From positions 372,001-436,000 of the forward strand of contig CP126204.1 in NCBI GenBank assembly GCA_030272155.1: a stretch of 64,000 nucleotides of DNA, read 5' to 3'. Numbering within the stretch: the first letter of the stretch is position 1; every line of letters begins with the position of its first letter. The stretch is from Tetradesmus obliquus. Taxonomy: Eukaryota > Chlorophyta > Chlorophyceae > Sphaeropleales > Scenedesmaceae. Made by a program: the position numbers and the translations under genes. Below the pieces are notes generated by a model. It searched no databases, was not told the origin of the DNA, and saw nothing but the letters and a program-made list of their open reading frames with translations. This document shows, one piece after another, positions 12,404 through 23,426 of this stretch.

Positions 12404-12479
12404 GTTGACAGCTGATGCGCTTGTTGACAGCTGATGCGCTTGTTGACAGCTGATGCGCTTGTTGACAGCTGATGCGCTT
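12404..12479. repeat. Minisatellite, 4 perfect copies of a 19-bp unit
   Basis: The unit gttgacagctgatgcgctt is repeated four times head to tail without a mismatch (12404, 12423, 12442, 12461). Perfect copies suggest recent expansion. It lies in intergenic DNA. Confidence 0.95.
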
Positions 12480-12902
12480 TCTCAGCTTCTGTAACATGTC
12501 AAGTGGCGCTGACACTTTTCAAGATGGGTAGCCTGGTGCAACAGATCAGACTACGACTGCCACTGTGTGGAAACTGATGCACGCACTGGCTTTACCACGG
12601 CTACTTCAACTTCAGATATTGCGGCGCTGCTGCTCCTCCTATCTGTTCTAGTATTACCTGCAAATCAAAATAAAACCTGGTCAGTGTTGTTCCCAGTAGC
12701 CACGATGCCTGCCAGCTCACGGCGTCTTGTAACCTGTAGCTGTAACTGTTACGCCGACTCAGCATAATACGTGTTATAACAGCTGAACCCATAAGCGCAG
12801 GGCCTCAGGCTGACTCTTTAAATACAGCAGGCGTACACACAGAAGCTGTAACACCTTTACATCCTGAACTCACAACTCAGAGCATGGTGCGGCTGCAGCA
12901 GA

Positions 12903-12907
12903 TTACA
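12903..12907 (-). terminator. Candidate TGTAA poly(A) signal of the sulfotransferase gene
   Basis: TTACA on the plus strand is TGTAA on the minus strand, the usual poly(A) signal of many chlorophytes. It lies about 675 bp beyond the stop at 13581. The motif is short and could be chance. Confidence 0.3.
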
Positions 12908-13580
12908 CCACGAAGCTCACAGTGAACTCTATCAGTCAGCGCTGTGTGCAGCCTAGCCCTTCACCCCCTCCCAAAAGAGAAGACTGATCTTCTCTTGCCT
13001 CAGTACTGAGGCACGAGCAAGCCATCTCAAGCTAACAATATGATAGAACAACCGACAGGCAATGCAAGCAAAGCGCGGCAGCATAAACAATCCTGCAACA
13101 AGCACAGAGCCACACCAACCAGGGACATCATGTCCCATGCAGCATGATGCAGATGCAGCACAGCTGTGGTGACAATTCATACTCATACGATCCAGCAATC
13201 AAGCACCACTTAAAAAAGCAGAAACTCACACAAACACCCAACAGTGCACAGCAACAGCAGAGCACTGCAAATCACAGACTACACAAACTTCAGTGCTTGT
13301 GGCAAAAGTTCCTAAGAAGTTGCAGTGCAGCAGCGCAGCAGTGCAGCAGCTGCGATGTGCATGATCTCATCATATCATGCATATTGGATACCACGGCAGG
13401 GTGGGGCATGGCACATACATACTGGGAAAGTGGCATTATTGGATCCGCAGCACGGCATGGTGTGGAATACGGCATACATGCAGGGATAAGTGCTTTCATC
13501 AGCCATGCACATGTCTTGCCGCACGGCAGCCCAACTTACTGGCGAGCTGTACAAGGCCCGCTGGTGACCCTCACTGAACT

Positions 13581-15352
13581 TCACTCAAAGTCAAAGTCCA
13601 GGCCAGAGCCCGCCATGCGCTGCTTGTACAACTTGTCAAACGCCTCACTCTGCGCAACAGTGAACTGCTCCTTCCAGGACCCGGTTTCCCCCTTCCTGAA
13701 GAAGTTCTCGAAGCCCCGCATTGTCTGGTGGTTGGCAAATCGTGACTGCTTCATGTGCTTGAAGCTCGAGGCGTTGACCACGTGTTCAAATGCCTCGCCC
13801 GACAGCTTGTGCCCAGTGAAATTCGTGATGCGTTGCAGCTGTGAAGGGAAGTCCCGCTTAAGGTCCTCGTACTTCACAAAAAGCATATTTTCCGCATCTT
13901 TGACATGCCACCAGCTGAGCACGTGGTCAAACCAGGAGCCACGCTGCACCTTGCCGTCAAGGAAGAGCTGCAGCCAGTGCTCCCAGGGGCCGTTGTACCC
14001 GCCAGACCAGGACTGGTTGCTCTCAAAGTGCCAGTAAGAGACGGCAACATCTGCAAAAGCGACGATGTGAAATTCAAACACATAAGCGCCCGCTAGAATT
14101 GCTTTGCAGCCGCGCATGCGCTGCATGCACCGGCACCATCATGGTATTGAGTCACTTGCAGTGCTGTTGAGCTGTAAGCAGGCGTGACGACAGAGCAGCA
14201 TGCAGTTGCCTCTGGACATGACAGCAGCAAAGCCACGTACAACTTCCTGCAGCAGCTGCTGCTGCCAGCCATGGCAAGTAGCCACAGCTGCAGTGCTGCA
14301 CGGTTAAGGTTTGTGTTTTCAACCTGCCCAGGCCTGCGCACCTTTGGGGTTGCGTGCAATGTAGATATAGCGGCAGGGCGCCTTGCTGGGCCCCCCACCC
14401 AGCGCATAGCCGTGCGGCATGTGGCTTTTGAAGATGCGTGGGGACGGCATGGCGTCCACTTCTGCTTGCGTCCTCGGGAAAGTCCAAGAGCTCTCCATCC
14501 AATGCAAATTTGAGCGCAGCGGCATATCACTATCTGACTCAACACCATCGTGCAGCATTAGATGCAGCACATTTGCGAGCCATGTTGAGCCAGACTTGGG
14601 GAAGGAGCAGTAGCAGATGTCGTCGGCGCGGGTGATGACGCTCTGCGCCGCCGCCAGGCGCTTTGGGGTGACATACGGAGGCAGTACGAGGCTGTCGATG
14701 GTGCGGTACTTGTAGCCGTATTCGCCCGTGTGGATTCCCGCCAGGTCACCTTCAGCGTGAACTTCATCCCTGTACTCCCCTGTCACGTACTGCTGTGCAA
14801 TTGGCGCTTGGACAGGTGCAGCGGGCTGCGAGGTGCAGAGCAAATGCATGGAGTGGGTGATTCCATGCGGTGTAGAGACGCAGGAACAGGCAGCAACGGT
14901 ATTTGCAGTTCCTGCTGATGTGCCTGCAACCTTGTGCCGGGATATGTGCTGCTGGGCAGGTGCAAGTGTGCCGTAGTTAGCTGCACTGCCTGCTGTGAGT
15001 GCTCATCATGGCCTCAGATGCGTATCCATAGATCCACTGATTCACAGATACACAGATCCTCAGATCCAGATGCGTATCCACAGATCCAGACGTGTACCCA
15101 CAGGAGCTGCCGCACATCAAGAGACACGCGTGTGTTGGTCATGCAGCTTGCACGTACTTGAGTGTTGCCGCCTTTGCTGTCTTCTGCCGCAGCAGCACAT
15201 GTAGCAGGTGATACCAGGGGCTGCACAGCAGTGCACAAAGCAATAAGCAGTGCAGCAGCAGGCAGGGTGCATTTCAGACCAGCGCTGAGCTTGAGCTGCA
15301 CTTTGACGCATGAACTACCCGCCAGCAGCAGCACTGACATAGCAAAGCACAT
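13581..15352 (-). CDS. Sulfotransferase (Sulfotransfer_1 family) with N-terminal membrane anchor, 3 exons
   Basis: Transfers sulfate from PAPS to an acceptor, which cannot be told from sequence. Exons: 15352-15158, 14825-14342, 14050-13581; all junctions are in phase, giving 382 residues. The 5'-phosphosulfate loop is FPKSGSTWLANVLHLML in exon 2. The 3'-phosphate motif is rebuilt across intron 2: YIYIARNPK joined to DVAVSYWHF, exactly the family pattern. Exon 3 then gives FVKYEDLKRDF and RKGETGSWKEQFT, close to the RKG-GDWK C-terminal motif. Exon 1 supplies a hydrophobic segment (LPAAALLIALCTAVQPLV) that looks like a signal anchor, suggesting a Golgi or secretory-pathway enzyme although the catalytic part resembles cytosolic enzymes. 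The exon 1 donor GTACGT is strong. I saw no exon echoes. It is divergent from the secreted-protein gene. Confidence 0.88.
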
Positions 15353-16886
15353 GTTGAGCTCGTGGCTGCACCGTAACGGAGACGACTGCACTAGTGACTG
15401 CATGATAAGCACGCCATACAAGATCCTGGTGATGTTTCCTCTGTGTTTGGATACCCCACTCTGTTGTGGTGTGAGCAGCGAAGTGTTGAAGACAGCAATG
15501 CTGTGCGCGTGCATGCTGCTACTCGCCTTGTGTTCATGCTGTGCAGCAGCAGGCATGCGGAGTCCAGTTTCTACAGTGCCTGCACGCGCTGCTTGTGTGG
15601 CGCATGCTAGCAGCATCGCCAGCAGCGGCAGTGCGGCTGCATTCGGCCTGCAGGACGGGAGTGACAGGCAGTTGCCAGCAGTGACAGCAACACAGCAGCT
15701 GCTCAGAGTTACGGATGCTGTCACCAGCGAAGCTTGGTATGAACGGACAAACTAACACCATGAGGCAACTGATGTATGGGCTCAGCAGCAGCAGCAGCAG
15801 CAGCAGCAGCTGGGTCCCGTCTCTGATGCCCAAGGCAGCCTGCCACTTGCTGTTGTGTCTGCTGTGCACGCACACTGTGACAGCTGCACATGATTCAAAC
15901 GGCAGTGACAGCTGCACATGGACTCAAACGGCAGTGACAGCTTACCCGTGGCAATCTGGTTTAGATACTGCAGATGTTCACACACTGCGCCACAGCCACT
16001 GCAACCTAGCCTAGTAGGGTGACAGTGCAGCTGCTCTGCCAAGCAGCAGAACCCGGGTTATATGCATAGCTGTTGCCTGATCGGCTTGGACATGTTTCAG
16101 CTGTTACAAACCCTCCTGCTTATAGTTAACGTGCAGCACGCTCGTGCTGGAGCATGCTCACACCAGTGAACCCACCCGGCCTGTTTCCCCGGCACCCACC
16201 TGCTTCGCGACATGGCAAGCTCTGATACTGTGTAACAGCTAATTTAAACGTTCGATATTGTATATAACACGCTGGATGGTGCTGTTGTCGCCTGCACGTT
16301 GAGCAGCGGTCTGGTGGGATTAGATGTCGGGCGGGATTAGATGCAGCTGCGGTGCATGTGTTTTCTGGGTACGTTGGTTGGATTTTGGTTGTGCAATGAT
16401 TAGCTGCTGTATGGTTGCAAAACAAGCAGGTTAATTCAGTTTGAGCACAGACCGCTCTCTGTCACTTTGACGGTCGTCGGAAAAAGGAAGAGTAACCTGA
16501 CTTCTTCACACCTGAGCGGCATATCCGCCTGAGCAAACGCCCTCTTACAGCATTCAACATCTGCATTTCCAGGGTGTTTGTGAACAGATGAACCCGCTAC
16601 AGTCACTGTTAAACATGGGATGGCATGCCACAGGGTGCCGGAGTGGTTGAGCACCTTCAAAACGTTTCATTCACCAGCAGCGGTGAAGTTTCACATGTCC
16701 GATACAATTGAACATATGCCGCAGTCAGCGAGGCTGGTGGTTACGGTGGTTGCCCGCGGGTTCACTGTGCAACAGCTGATGAAGTGAAGTAAATGACCAT
16801 ATCGCGCTTCTTGATGCCCTGGGATCAAATACATTATGTTTTTGTCGTCAGCGCGTTTTACTGTAATCCGAACAAAAGCGCCCAGG
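15353..16886. promoter_or_regulatory. Divergent intergenic region, sulfotransferase and secreted protein
   Basis: About 1.5 kb between two divergent start codons. It contains a (CAG)n run at 15785-15810 and a short tandem repeat at 15877-15942. No promoter element is clear enough to place. Confidence 0.35.
15877..15942. repeat. 28-29 bp tandem repeat, about 2.3 copies
   Basis: The block gtgacagctgcacatg, followed by a variable dinucleotide and tcaaacggca, occurs at 15877 and 15905, with a third partial start at 15934. Confidence 0.8.
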
Positions 16887-17263
16887 ATGGGGCGATTCTG
16901 CTTGTTGATGGTTCTGCTGCTGCTGACAAGTTCCCTTGAGCACATACTCTGCTTTGAGCCGTTGCCATCTGTCTGTCCCGATGTAGAACAGCCCCGCTGC
17001 GATGGCAGGTGTGTGCTACTGCGAGCTACTTCGCTTCCCCAGCGCATATGCAACCAACCAACCGCCACATGCCTACGAGCGCGTACCTGCCTGCTGGTTT
17101 ACTCACAATACCACCCATGTCGACAGCTGTAAGCTGTACTTTGGTGCTGTCTCTTGCACTGTTGGCGTTGTGCTGTGCGCAACTTGCAGCAGCACATCTG
17201 CAGGTGCTGTAACTGCCGCTTCTACAGCAGCCGCAGCAGCAGCAGGGACAGGACACACGCCAT

Positions 17264-17299
<36 letters not shown>

Positions 17300-19516
17300 C
17301 AGCTACCCCACCAGAGCAGCAGTCTGCCATCATCAGGCACCTGCGTGCTCTAGAGGATGCAGAAGCATCACAGCTGGATGATGCAACCGCTGCAAACCTC
17401 GCCAGTGGCACACAGGACCAGGCAGTGCTCGATCTTGGTCAAACTCCTCCAAGCTCTTTCTTCAGCAGCAGCAGCAGTTCTGCAGGACCTGCTGATGAAG
17501 GAGCTGGAGGAACTCAAGAGCTGCCTGTCATCTTCACAGCTCAGGTGCCAGCCGATTCACCAGCAGCTGACCCCACTCGCAGCAGCAGCAGCAGTGCTGC
17601 TAGTATTGCGTCACAGCCGCCGCCCAGCGCTGTGCCCCGGAGCCTGGTGCAGCGCAACCTTACTTTCCTGCAAAGCACCAAGCTCAGGATTGGCTTGGAT
17701 GTGAAGCGCCTGGGGGCGGTGTCTTGGCTGTCATCCTCGCTGATCCCTGAACCCTGGACAGACAGAAACCTGATCAACGTGTATGACCAGGGCAGGTGAG
17801 GCTGCTTAGCGTTGTACCCTGCATAGCGCTGTACCCTGCATAGCGCTGTACCCTGCATAGCGCTGTACCACAGTCTGCACCTGAACCAGCACAGCAGCAG
17901 CACCGCTCTGGGAGTTGCAGTCAGGCCCATGTCTCGGGATGTGCGCAGCGCTGCAGAAAGCATGTTGCACGGCTTGCCTGATGTGCCCCAGGCCTGCTGC
18001 TGATAGTTCAGTGAGTTGTCATCATGTTACCCATCAAGCCATAGCATCAACGCCATCGGCCCCGCGCGCCAATGGAGCGGCAACAGGACGGAGCACTACA
18101 CCATCATGTTTGCAATGTCAGTGAGCTGTGTGCGCTTAAATCCACCACGATGGCGTGGGATCGCCAAGCGCAGCCACAACCACAATGTTCCCCTGAACTG
18201 TTTGGCTGGGTGCTGCCCCAAAGAAAGCAGCACTAGCAGCAGCTCTAACTGCCTTGCACAGTGCGCATGTCGGGCCAATTGCTGCTGCTGCTGCTGCTGC
18301 TGGTGCTGGTGCCGCTGCAGGCTGCTGCAGCAGAGCTTCTACGGCTGTGAGGATGGCAGCTGCTGGGCAAGCAGGTGCGCTGAGGCCGGCACTCTGGTCA
18401 GGCAGAGCTCTGTAATTGCTCTGTATCGGATCTGTAGGGTCAACTGCGGTTCTGAATGGGCAGCTGGACCTTCTGTAAACTGAATGCACCCATTTCATAC
18501 TGCTGGAGCTACTGAGCGAGCAGGTGCGCTGCCGCTCGCCTGCTTCGTGACGCGACACAACGTGACGTTATTTGCTGTGAGCTGTGGCTGGCTTGCTACA
18601 GCGTGCCTCGCATTTTTGTTTGCCCATAAAGCTGGTAGTTGCTCGTCGATGCGCAAGGCCGCTTGCATTAGAGGTCCGTGAGGCTTGTGTCAGGTAAGGG
18701 CCGAGGCACGCACACCTGGCGATTCATCACAGCAGAAAATCTCAGCCGCTGCAGCAGCTACAGCACCGTGCTGATCGGCGTGTCATGCATCGTGTGGCTG
18801 TTGTGTCCCCGCACTGCTCACCGCCCGCAGGCCGTGGCTCTTCAGCCCTGTCCGGCAGCCGGCACTCATTTGTGCACATGTGTGAGCGTCTGTCTCACTC
18901 CCCTGCTGCCCGCACTGCCCGCAGGTCGTGGCGTTCAACCCTGTGCAGGGCGGGTCGTGGGACCACAAGCCCAGCCTGACCACCAGGCGCGAGGTGCACC
19001 ACGCACAGGGCAGCGTGTATGTGGAGGGGCACCCCAGGTGAGCGGGGGGCGTTCAAGAAGGCGCTTGCATGCAGTGAAACAATGTGACATTTGAACAATG
19101 AGTTTTGTTGCCACGCCTTGTAACATGCAAATGAGCCAACAGGTGAGCTTGAGGGCCCCTTGGCGCGCCTGTGGCGCTCGCACCCGGCACATGTTGTGCT
19201 TCACAGCATATGCATTATGCGCTGACGCCCGCATTAGCTCAGTGTGTACGTGGAGGGGCAGCCTAGGTTAGCAAAACGGTTCCACAGCATGTGCCTGCAT
19301 TTGCGACGTCAAGATGGTAATGTTCAGACCGTGACGTTAATGCAGTTGTGCCAGCACTGTGTTATATCCCAGGCAGCCGCTCGCTCAGCGACAACGAGGC
19401 AGGCAGGACGCGCTTCACGTAAGGTGCATCGTATGCACCAGCAACCAGCACCAGCTGAGCGCCTGGTGCTTTGTAAACTTAGCCTGCAACTTGAGCCTGC
19501 TTCCTTTGAAAGTATC

Positions 19517-19556
<40 letters not shown>

Positions 19557-20228
19557 AGGAACTGGGGCAAGGGCACGCTGCTGCGCTCGGTGCAGTTCAC
19601 ACAGCACGCCCATGCTCATGATGACGTGGCAGTGCTGAACTTCAGCGTGCACTACACCGGGAACTTCACACCCCCCTACCTCACACATGAACTTCCCGCC
19701 GTCTTCATAGATCGCCGATTTGGCGTGTTGGCGTACTATGCTGGCGATGAACCCTGGACAAATGACAGGAACCTGAGTTACAGTTTCCCGCCAGCCAGCA
19801 ACATATACATGCCAACAACTGAGGGCTGGGCGGCTTATTTGAACCCTGTCACCGGGTGGGGTGTGGGAGTGATGGCGCCACATGCTTGGGCGGGCTTGAC
19901 CGCCTACAGAGTGGGGCCAGACTGGAGCACTGCAGCTTCAGACTGCAGGTGTAGCCTTGCTCCTGCATCATCCTGCATCAACATGATTGACCTTTGCAAC
20001 AGTGCTGCACCTGCAATTAAATCCTGCAGCTGTCCTGCAGCTGAGTCCGTAGGCTGAGCTGCAGCTGAGGTGTTTCTGACTGGCTGCGATGCATATGTTT
20101 TGCATGGCCACTGCCAGCTAGCTTAAACTCCGCAGCTTGCGCAGATCATGCATCAACCCACCATGCCTCACCAGCTGCAGTCCCAGCGCCAAGAAATGCC
20201 CAGCTGGGTCCCGACCCAACTCGCCGGA

Positions 20229-20263
<35 letters not shown>

Positions 20264-20406
20264 CTCATGCCGCACTTTGCTGCCGCAGCTACTTTGCGCA
20301 CACCATCCGCATGCAGCTGCACCATGCCATGCGGCGCTACAGCTACAAGGTCTACGTCACAATGGGACGCATTGGCGCCATGCGGCACCTGGGTGTTACG
20401 GAATAA
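16887..20406 (+). CDS. Secreted protein of an unnamed conserved family (VxGRLxQQSxYG...NPVQGGSW), 6 or more exons
   Basis: Exons seen: 16887-17008 (signal peptide MGRFCLLMVLLLLTSS), 17190-17795, 18321-18374, 18925-19037, 19558-19947, 20288-20406. Exon 2 has poly-Gln and Ser runs and then STKLRIGLDVKRLGAVSWL and NLINVYDQGR, which joins in phase to LLQQSFYGCEDGSCWAS. Then come AFNPVQGGSWDHKPS and GHPRNWGKGTLL, followed by LPAVFIDRRFGVLAYYAG and DEPWTND. I know this block order from uncharacterised bacterial and eukaryotic proteins with a probable beta-sandwich, possibly carbohydrate-related, but the family name is not certain to me. The phase at 18374 (2) does not fit the reading at 18925 (0), so a small exon or another donor is missing from this model. 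An alternative start with its own signal peptide lies at 17117. It acts outside the cell or in the endomembrane system. Confidence 0.65.
17811..17861. repeat. 17-bp tandem repeat, 3 copies, in an intron
   Basis: The unit gctgtaccctgcatagc occurs three times (17811 with one mismatch, 17828, 17845), immediately behind the donor at 17796. Confidence 0.9.
18831..19268 (+). repeat. Exon echoes around exon 4 of the secreted-protein gene
   Basis: 18831-18858 is a diverged copy of the exon head (gccgtggctcttcagccctgtccgg against gtcgtggcgttcaaccctgtgcagg) behind the same cccgcag acceptor, 94 bp upstream of the real one. 19241-19268 repeats the exon end (SVYVEGQPR against SVYVEGHPR) plus a GTTAGC donor-like site. 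The genuine exon is 18925-19037. Confidence 0.7.
19523..19557 (+). repeat. (CTG)n tract ending in the acceptor of exon 5
   Basis: About eleven CTG units end in CAG directly before GAACTGGGGC, the start of the exon. A second run near 20228-20262 lies just upstream of the acceptor of the last exon. Confidence 0.9.
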
Positions 20407-20689
20407 AGCAGCAGGCTGCCAGAATTGGTTTGGTGTTGGATTTGGTCTGCTTGCTTCCTTTGCATGCGCGCTCATGCTCTAGCTGGGCAGCTGCACAAAA
20501 CTGCATGTCGGGGTCATTGGCACTCCTGCAGCAGTAGTCTGTGTCCACTGGTGGCTGTCATGCGGGGCATGCGTGCTGCACGTGCAGCAGCTGCCGCAGG
20601 GCAGTACTGGCTCCGTTACTTGTGGCTGCAAAGGCTGGGTTTGAAAATTGGAGCTGTGGGTGAGGCGTGGCTGGTACCTTTGGCTGCCT

Positions 20690-21779
20690 GTGCAGGGTGC
20701 AGTTCACGTTCCTGCGTACACTTGCAGGACGCGTCCGCAAGTCCACTGCTCGCTGGCTACTGTCAAGAGAATTTGGGGCCCAGCCTTTGGTCAGTTTGTG
20801 GCTCCGTGCGGCAGTGAGCATGTGGAACAGGGTTTTGGATCTGGATGCGTCCTCCCTTTTGGCCCGTGCTATGCGTGACAACTTGAGGCTGTCCACTACT
20901 TCCAGCAGCGGCGCAGTGTGGTGCACACAGTTGCGACGTGTACTTGAACATGTGCATGCCCACTCACAGCAGCTGGGAGATGCCGTGCAACGGCTGCAAA
21001 ACTTCCAGTCTCTGGATCTGAAAACCATTGCGCGTGCTTTTGATGGCGCTTTGTATCAGCAGTGGCAGGGGTGCCCTGTCAACCCGCGTGATGCTGCTAG
21101 TGGCCATGGCGTCTACAGTACTTATGAGCGGTGGTTTCCGGCATGCTCTTCTACTGACATGATGTCTGTGAGTCCAGCTCTATGGTGCCCAGGTTATATC
21201 TCTCGAACTGCTGGCATCAACAGAGAGCATCTGGGGTCCTTGACCCGTTTCCGTTTGGGTGCTCATGATTTACGTGTCTGCAGTGGCAGGTGGCAGCGAC
21301 CACCTGTGCCGCGAAGTGACAGGGTGTGCCTACGCCCTGGCTGCCAGTCTGAGGTTGTTGAGGATGAGTTTCATATGGTCTTTGAGTGCCCTTTCTATGC
21401 ACCAGTCCGCGAGCGGTTTGCTATGTTGTTCGAACCCTTCGGGGACTCGTCACAAACATGGGCTACTATTGCTGGTTGCCATCCAGCAGGCGATGACATG
21501 ATCACTTTTATGAAGCAGGCTCCTGCTTTAGTGGCTGCTTTTGTGCACTGCTGCTATCTGATGCGGTGTCACCCGGACACTGATCCTGAGGTCCTTCTGT
21601 CATCTCAGGCTATTGCTCAAGCTATTGATGATGCTGATGAGTTCTTTTCTGCGTTTTCTTCTGGCGGTTTGGACGATGATGAGTTGTTCTTTGATGTTTC
21701 CTCCCCCTATGAGCATCTCGTTGGCTCCTGACTGGGGTTCCCACTCCTCGTTGAGTGGAGCATGTAATGTAATGTAATG
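20690..21779 (+). mobile_element. 5'-truncated non-LTR retrotransposon (LINE), 3' end with C-terminal zinc motif
   Basis: An open frame to the TGA at 21729-21731 of about 340 codons matches the part of LINE ORF2 that follows the reverse transcriptase. It contains the CCHC-type motif C-LRPG-C, then EDEFHMVFECPFYAPVRERF, typical of the C-terminal zinc region in non-LTR elements. Reverse transcriptase and endonuclease are absent, so the copy is 5'-truncated; the left boundary is approximate. After the stop, a short 3' UTR ends in about three copies of TGTAA/TAATG (21765-21779), the simple-repeat tail expected of such elements. The frame has no internal stop, so the copy is either young or constrained. 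Clade is not assigned (L1-like and RandI/Dualen elements occur in green algae). Confidence 0.75.
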
Positions 21780-22991
21780 CATGTGGTTCCACCGGGCCGC
21801 CGGCATTCGTACCCTGCTGCTAGTGTGGCATAGCAACCACGATTGAAATATGTTTGCACGGCTGCAGCTTCATGATGCGTTGCATGTTGGGCAGGCGTGG
21901 CAGCGATGGCTGCAATTGCGCCGCAGCAGCTGCTGGACATGCAGCTGCGCGTGTTTTGCGCGCACACTAGGCTGGTGCAGTGCTGTGTTTGGCAATCTTT
22001 TGGCCATGTTTGTGTGGTCACCTTTCGGCTCAGAGGCTTCCATCAACTCAATGACATGCAGATCCGACGGTGTGGTGAAGCACCCAGCATTGCAATCAAA
22101 AAACACAAACTTTGAGTTTGGCCCTCTGCCTGTGAGTCGGCGGCATGAGTGGTTTGGCGCGTGTACGCAGGAGCTGCTGCTGCTGGCAACAGAGGTGTGC
22201 TTTGCTTGCAGGCCAACAGTCTGTTAGTAGTCACCGAGTGTTGAGGCAGCAAAGCGAGCACACGGCTGTGTTAGTGCATCTGGCGCACGTGCTTCAACCC
22301 CTCCTGGTTTGTTCATGTGGTCACAGAGTTGTCACACCCTGAACCTGCCTGTACTACTGTGGGCGGTAGTATGCATCCACGCGTGTCGTCACTGGGGTGC
22401 TTACACACTGCAACATCAGGCATGTGTACAGCTGCACATGCGTGATTGAATCGTTTGAAGGTTGTTTTGCAGGGGTAATGAAGTGTAGTTAAAGGTCGAG
22501 CGGGTGCTGCCTGTTGTGGAGTGGTGAAGGGCGTTGGATGCAACTGCACTGATCAGGTGCTTGTGAGCATGTTCAACAGGCAGTCGTGTTGCCTGCCACC
22601 AAGGCTGGAATCATCACTGCCGGATTTTATTATTTGTAATAAGGATCACTGCTTCTTTGCACACATTCTCGAAGAGACTGCATCAGGGTCATTTTGTCAA
22701 CTTGCAATTCTATATACCGATGGTCATCTCTCATCTTCGTCCAAACAGGCTCTTTCAAGTGTCACACTGACAGTGTAGCCGCTGCATACACAGTGACAGT
22801 CGCTGTGTGTTGAATGTTAGGACACATCGCCTGCAGCTATTCATACACAGCACGTTGGTTTAAGAGTCATATTAAACTAATCCAGCCGCAAACCACGTCG
22901 CAGACCTGTGTCAGAGCATTTCTCCGTGAGATGGCCAACTGCGTGCTCAGCAAAGCAGACGTAGCTGTTCCCGCCTGCAAGCGATGAAAAC
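21780..22991. other. Intergenic, no gene recognised
   Basis: 1.2 kb between the LINE tail and the start of the transporter gene. Open frames here are short and have no recognisable motif. It should contain the promoter of the transporter gene; no element is clear. Confidence 0.4.
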
Positions 22992-23351
22992 ATGAAAATG
23001 TTAAGCTCGGTCACGAATTGGAAGGCATGGCTGGCTGTCATGACAGTGCTGTTTGTGCGATTAGCTGTCGGAGCGGGCACAGGGCAGCAGCATGCAGACC
23101 CCGACCCCCCTGTTGCACCAGCTCAAGCATGGCAGATAGGTGGGCACCACATTGCTGTGAACCAGTTAAGGTGCTCCTTAAGTCTGATGTACAGGCCGCT
23201 TCAGTCTTGCTGTGCATCTTGCTAGCTGGCACATGCTGCACTGGTGCAAGCAGTGCTTGTCAGCTTGTGTGCACTCCTGAGTGTAGCGTTGGATGGCGGT
23301 AAACAGCCGCGCAGAATGTCTGTTTACAAGCAAATGCTGTAAATATGTGGG

Positions 23352-23426
<75 letters not shown>

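Larger units (their letters stand above)
9046..12902. other. Gene-poor stretch behind the Gln/Ser-rich gene
   Basis: About 3.9 kb with no exon chain I can support. The sequence is rich in TG/GCTG-type words on the plus strand. It may include a long 3' UTR (a TGTAA lies at about 11289). Within it are a 94-bp tandem duplication, a (CAG)n run at 10331-10365 and a four-unit 19-bp minisatellite, listed separately. Confidence 0.5.

Noticed and set aside
17117-17212. Alternative first exon of the secreted protein (MSTAVSCTLVLSLALLALCC)
   Set aside because: It has a good signal peptide but needs an ill-defined intron inside the Gln repeat to reach the main frame; the 16887-17008 exon joins cleanly at 17190. 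Kept only as an alternative.
18016-18124. Possible exon (ending TEHYTIMFAMS) in the secreted-protein intron
   Set aside because: Joining 17795 directly to 18321 restores the family motif GRLLQQSFYG in phase, so the intervening frame is intron.
21850-22227. 125-codon frame behind the LINE
   Set aside because: No recognisable domain and low-complexity Cys/Ala content; not supported.
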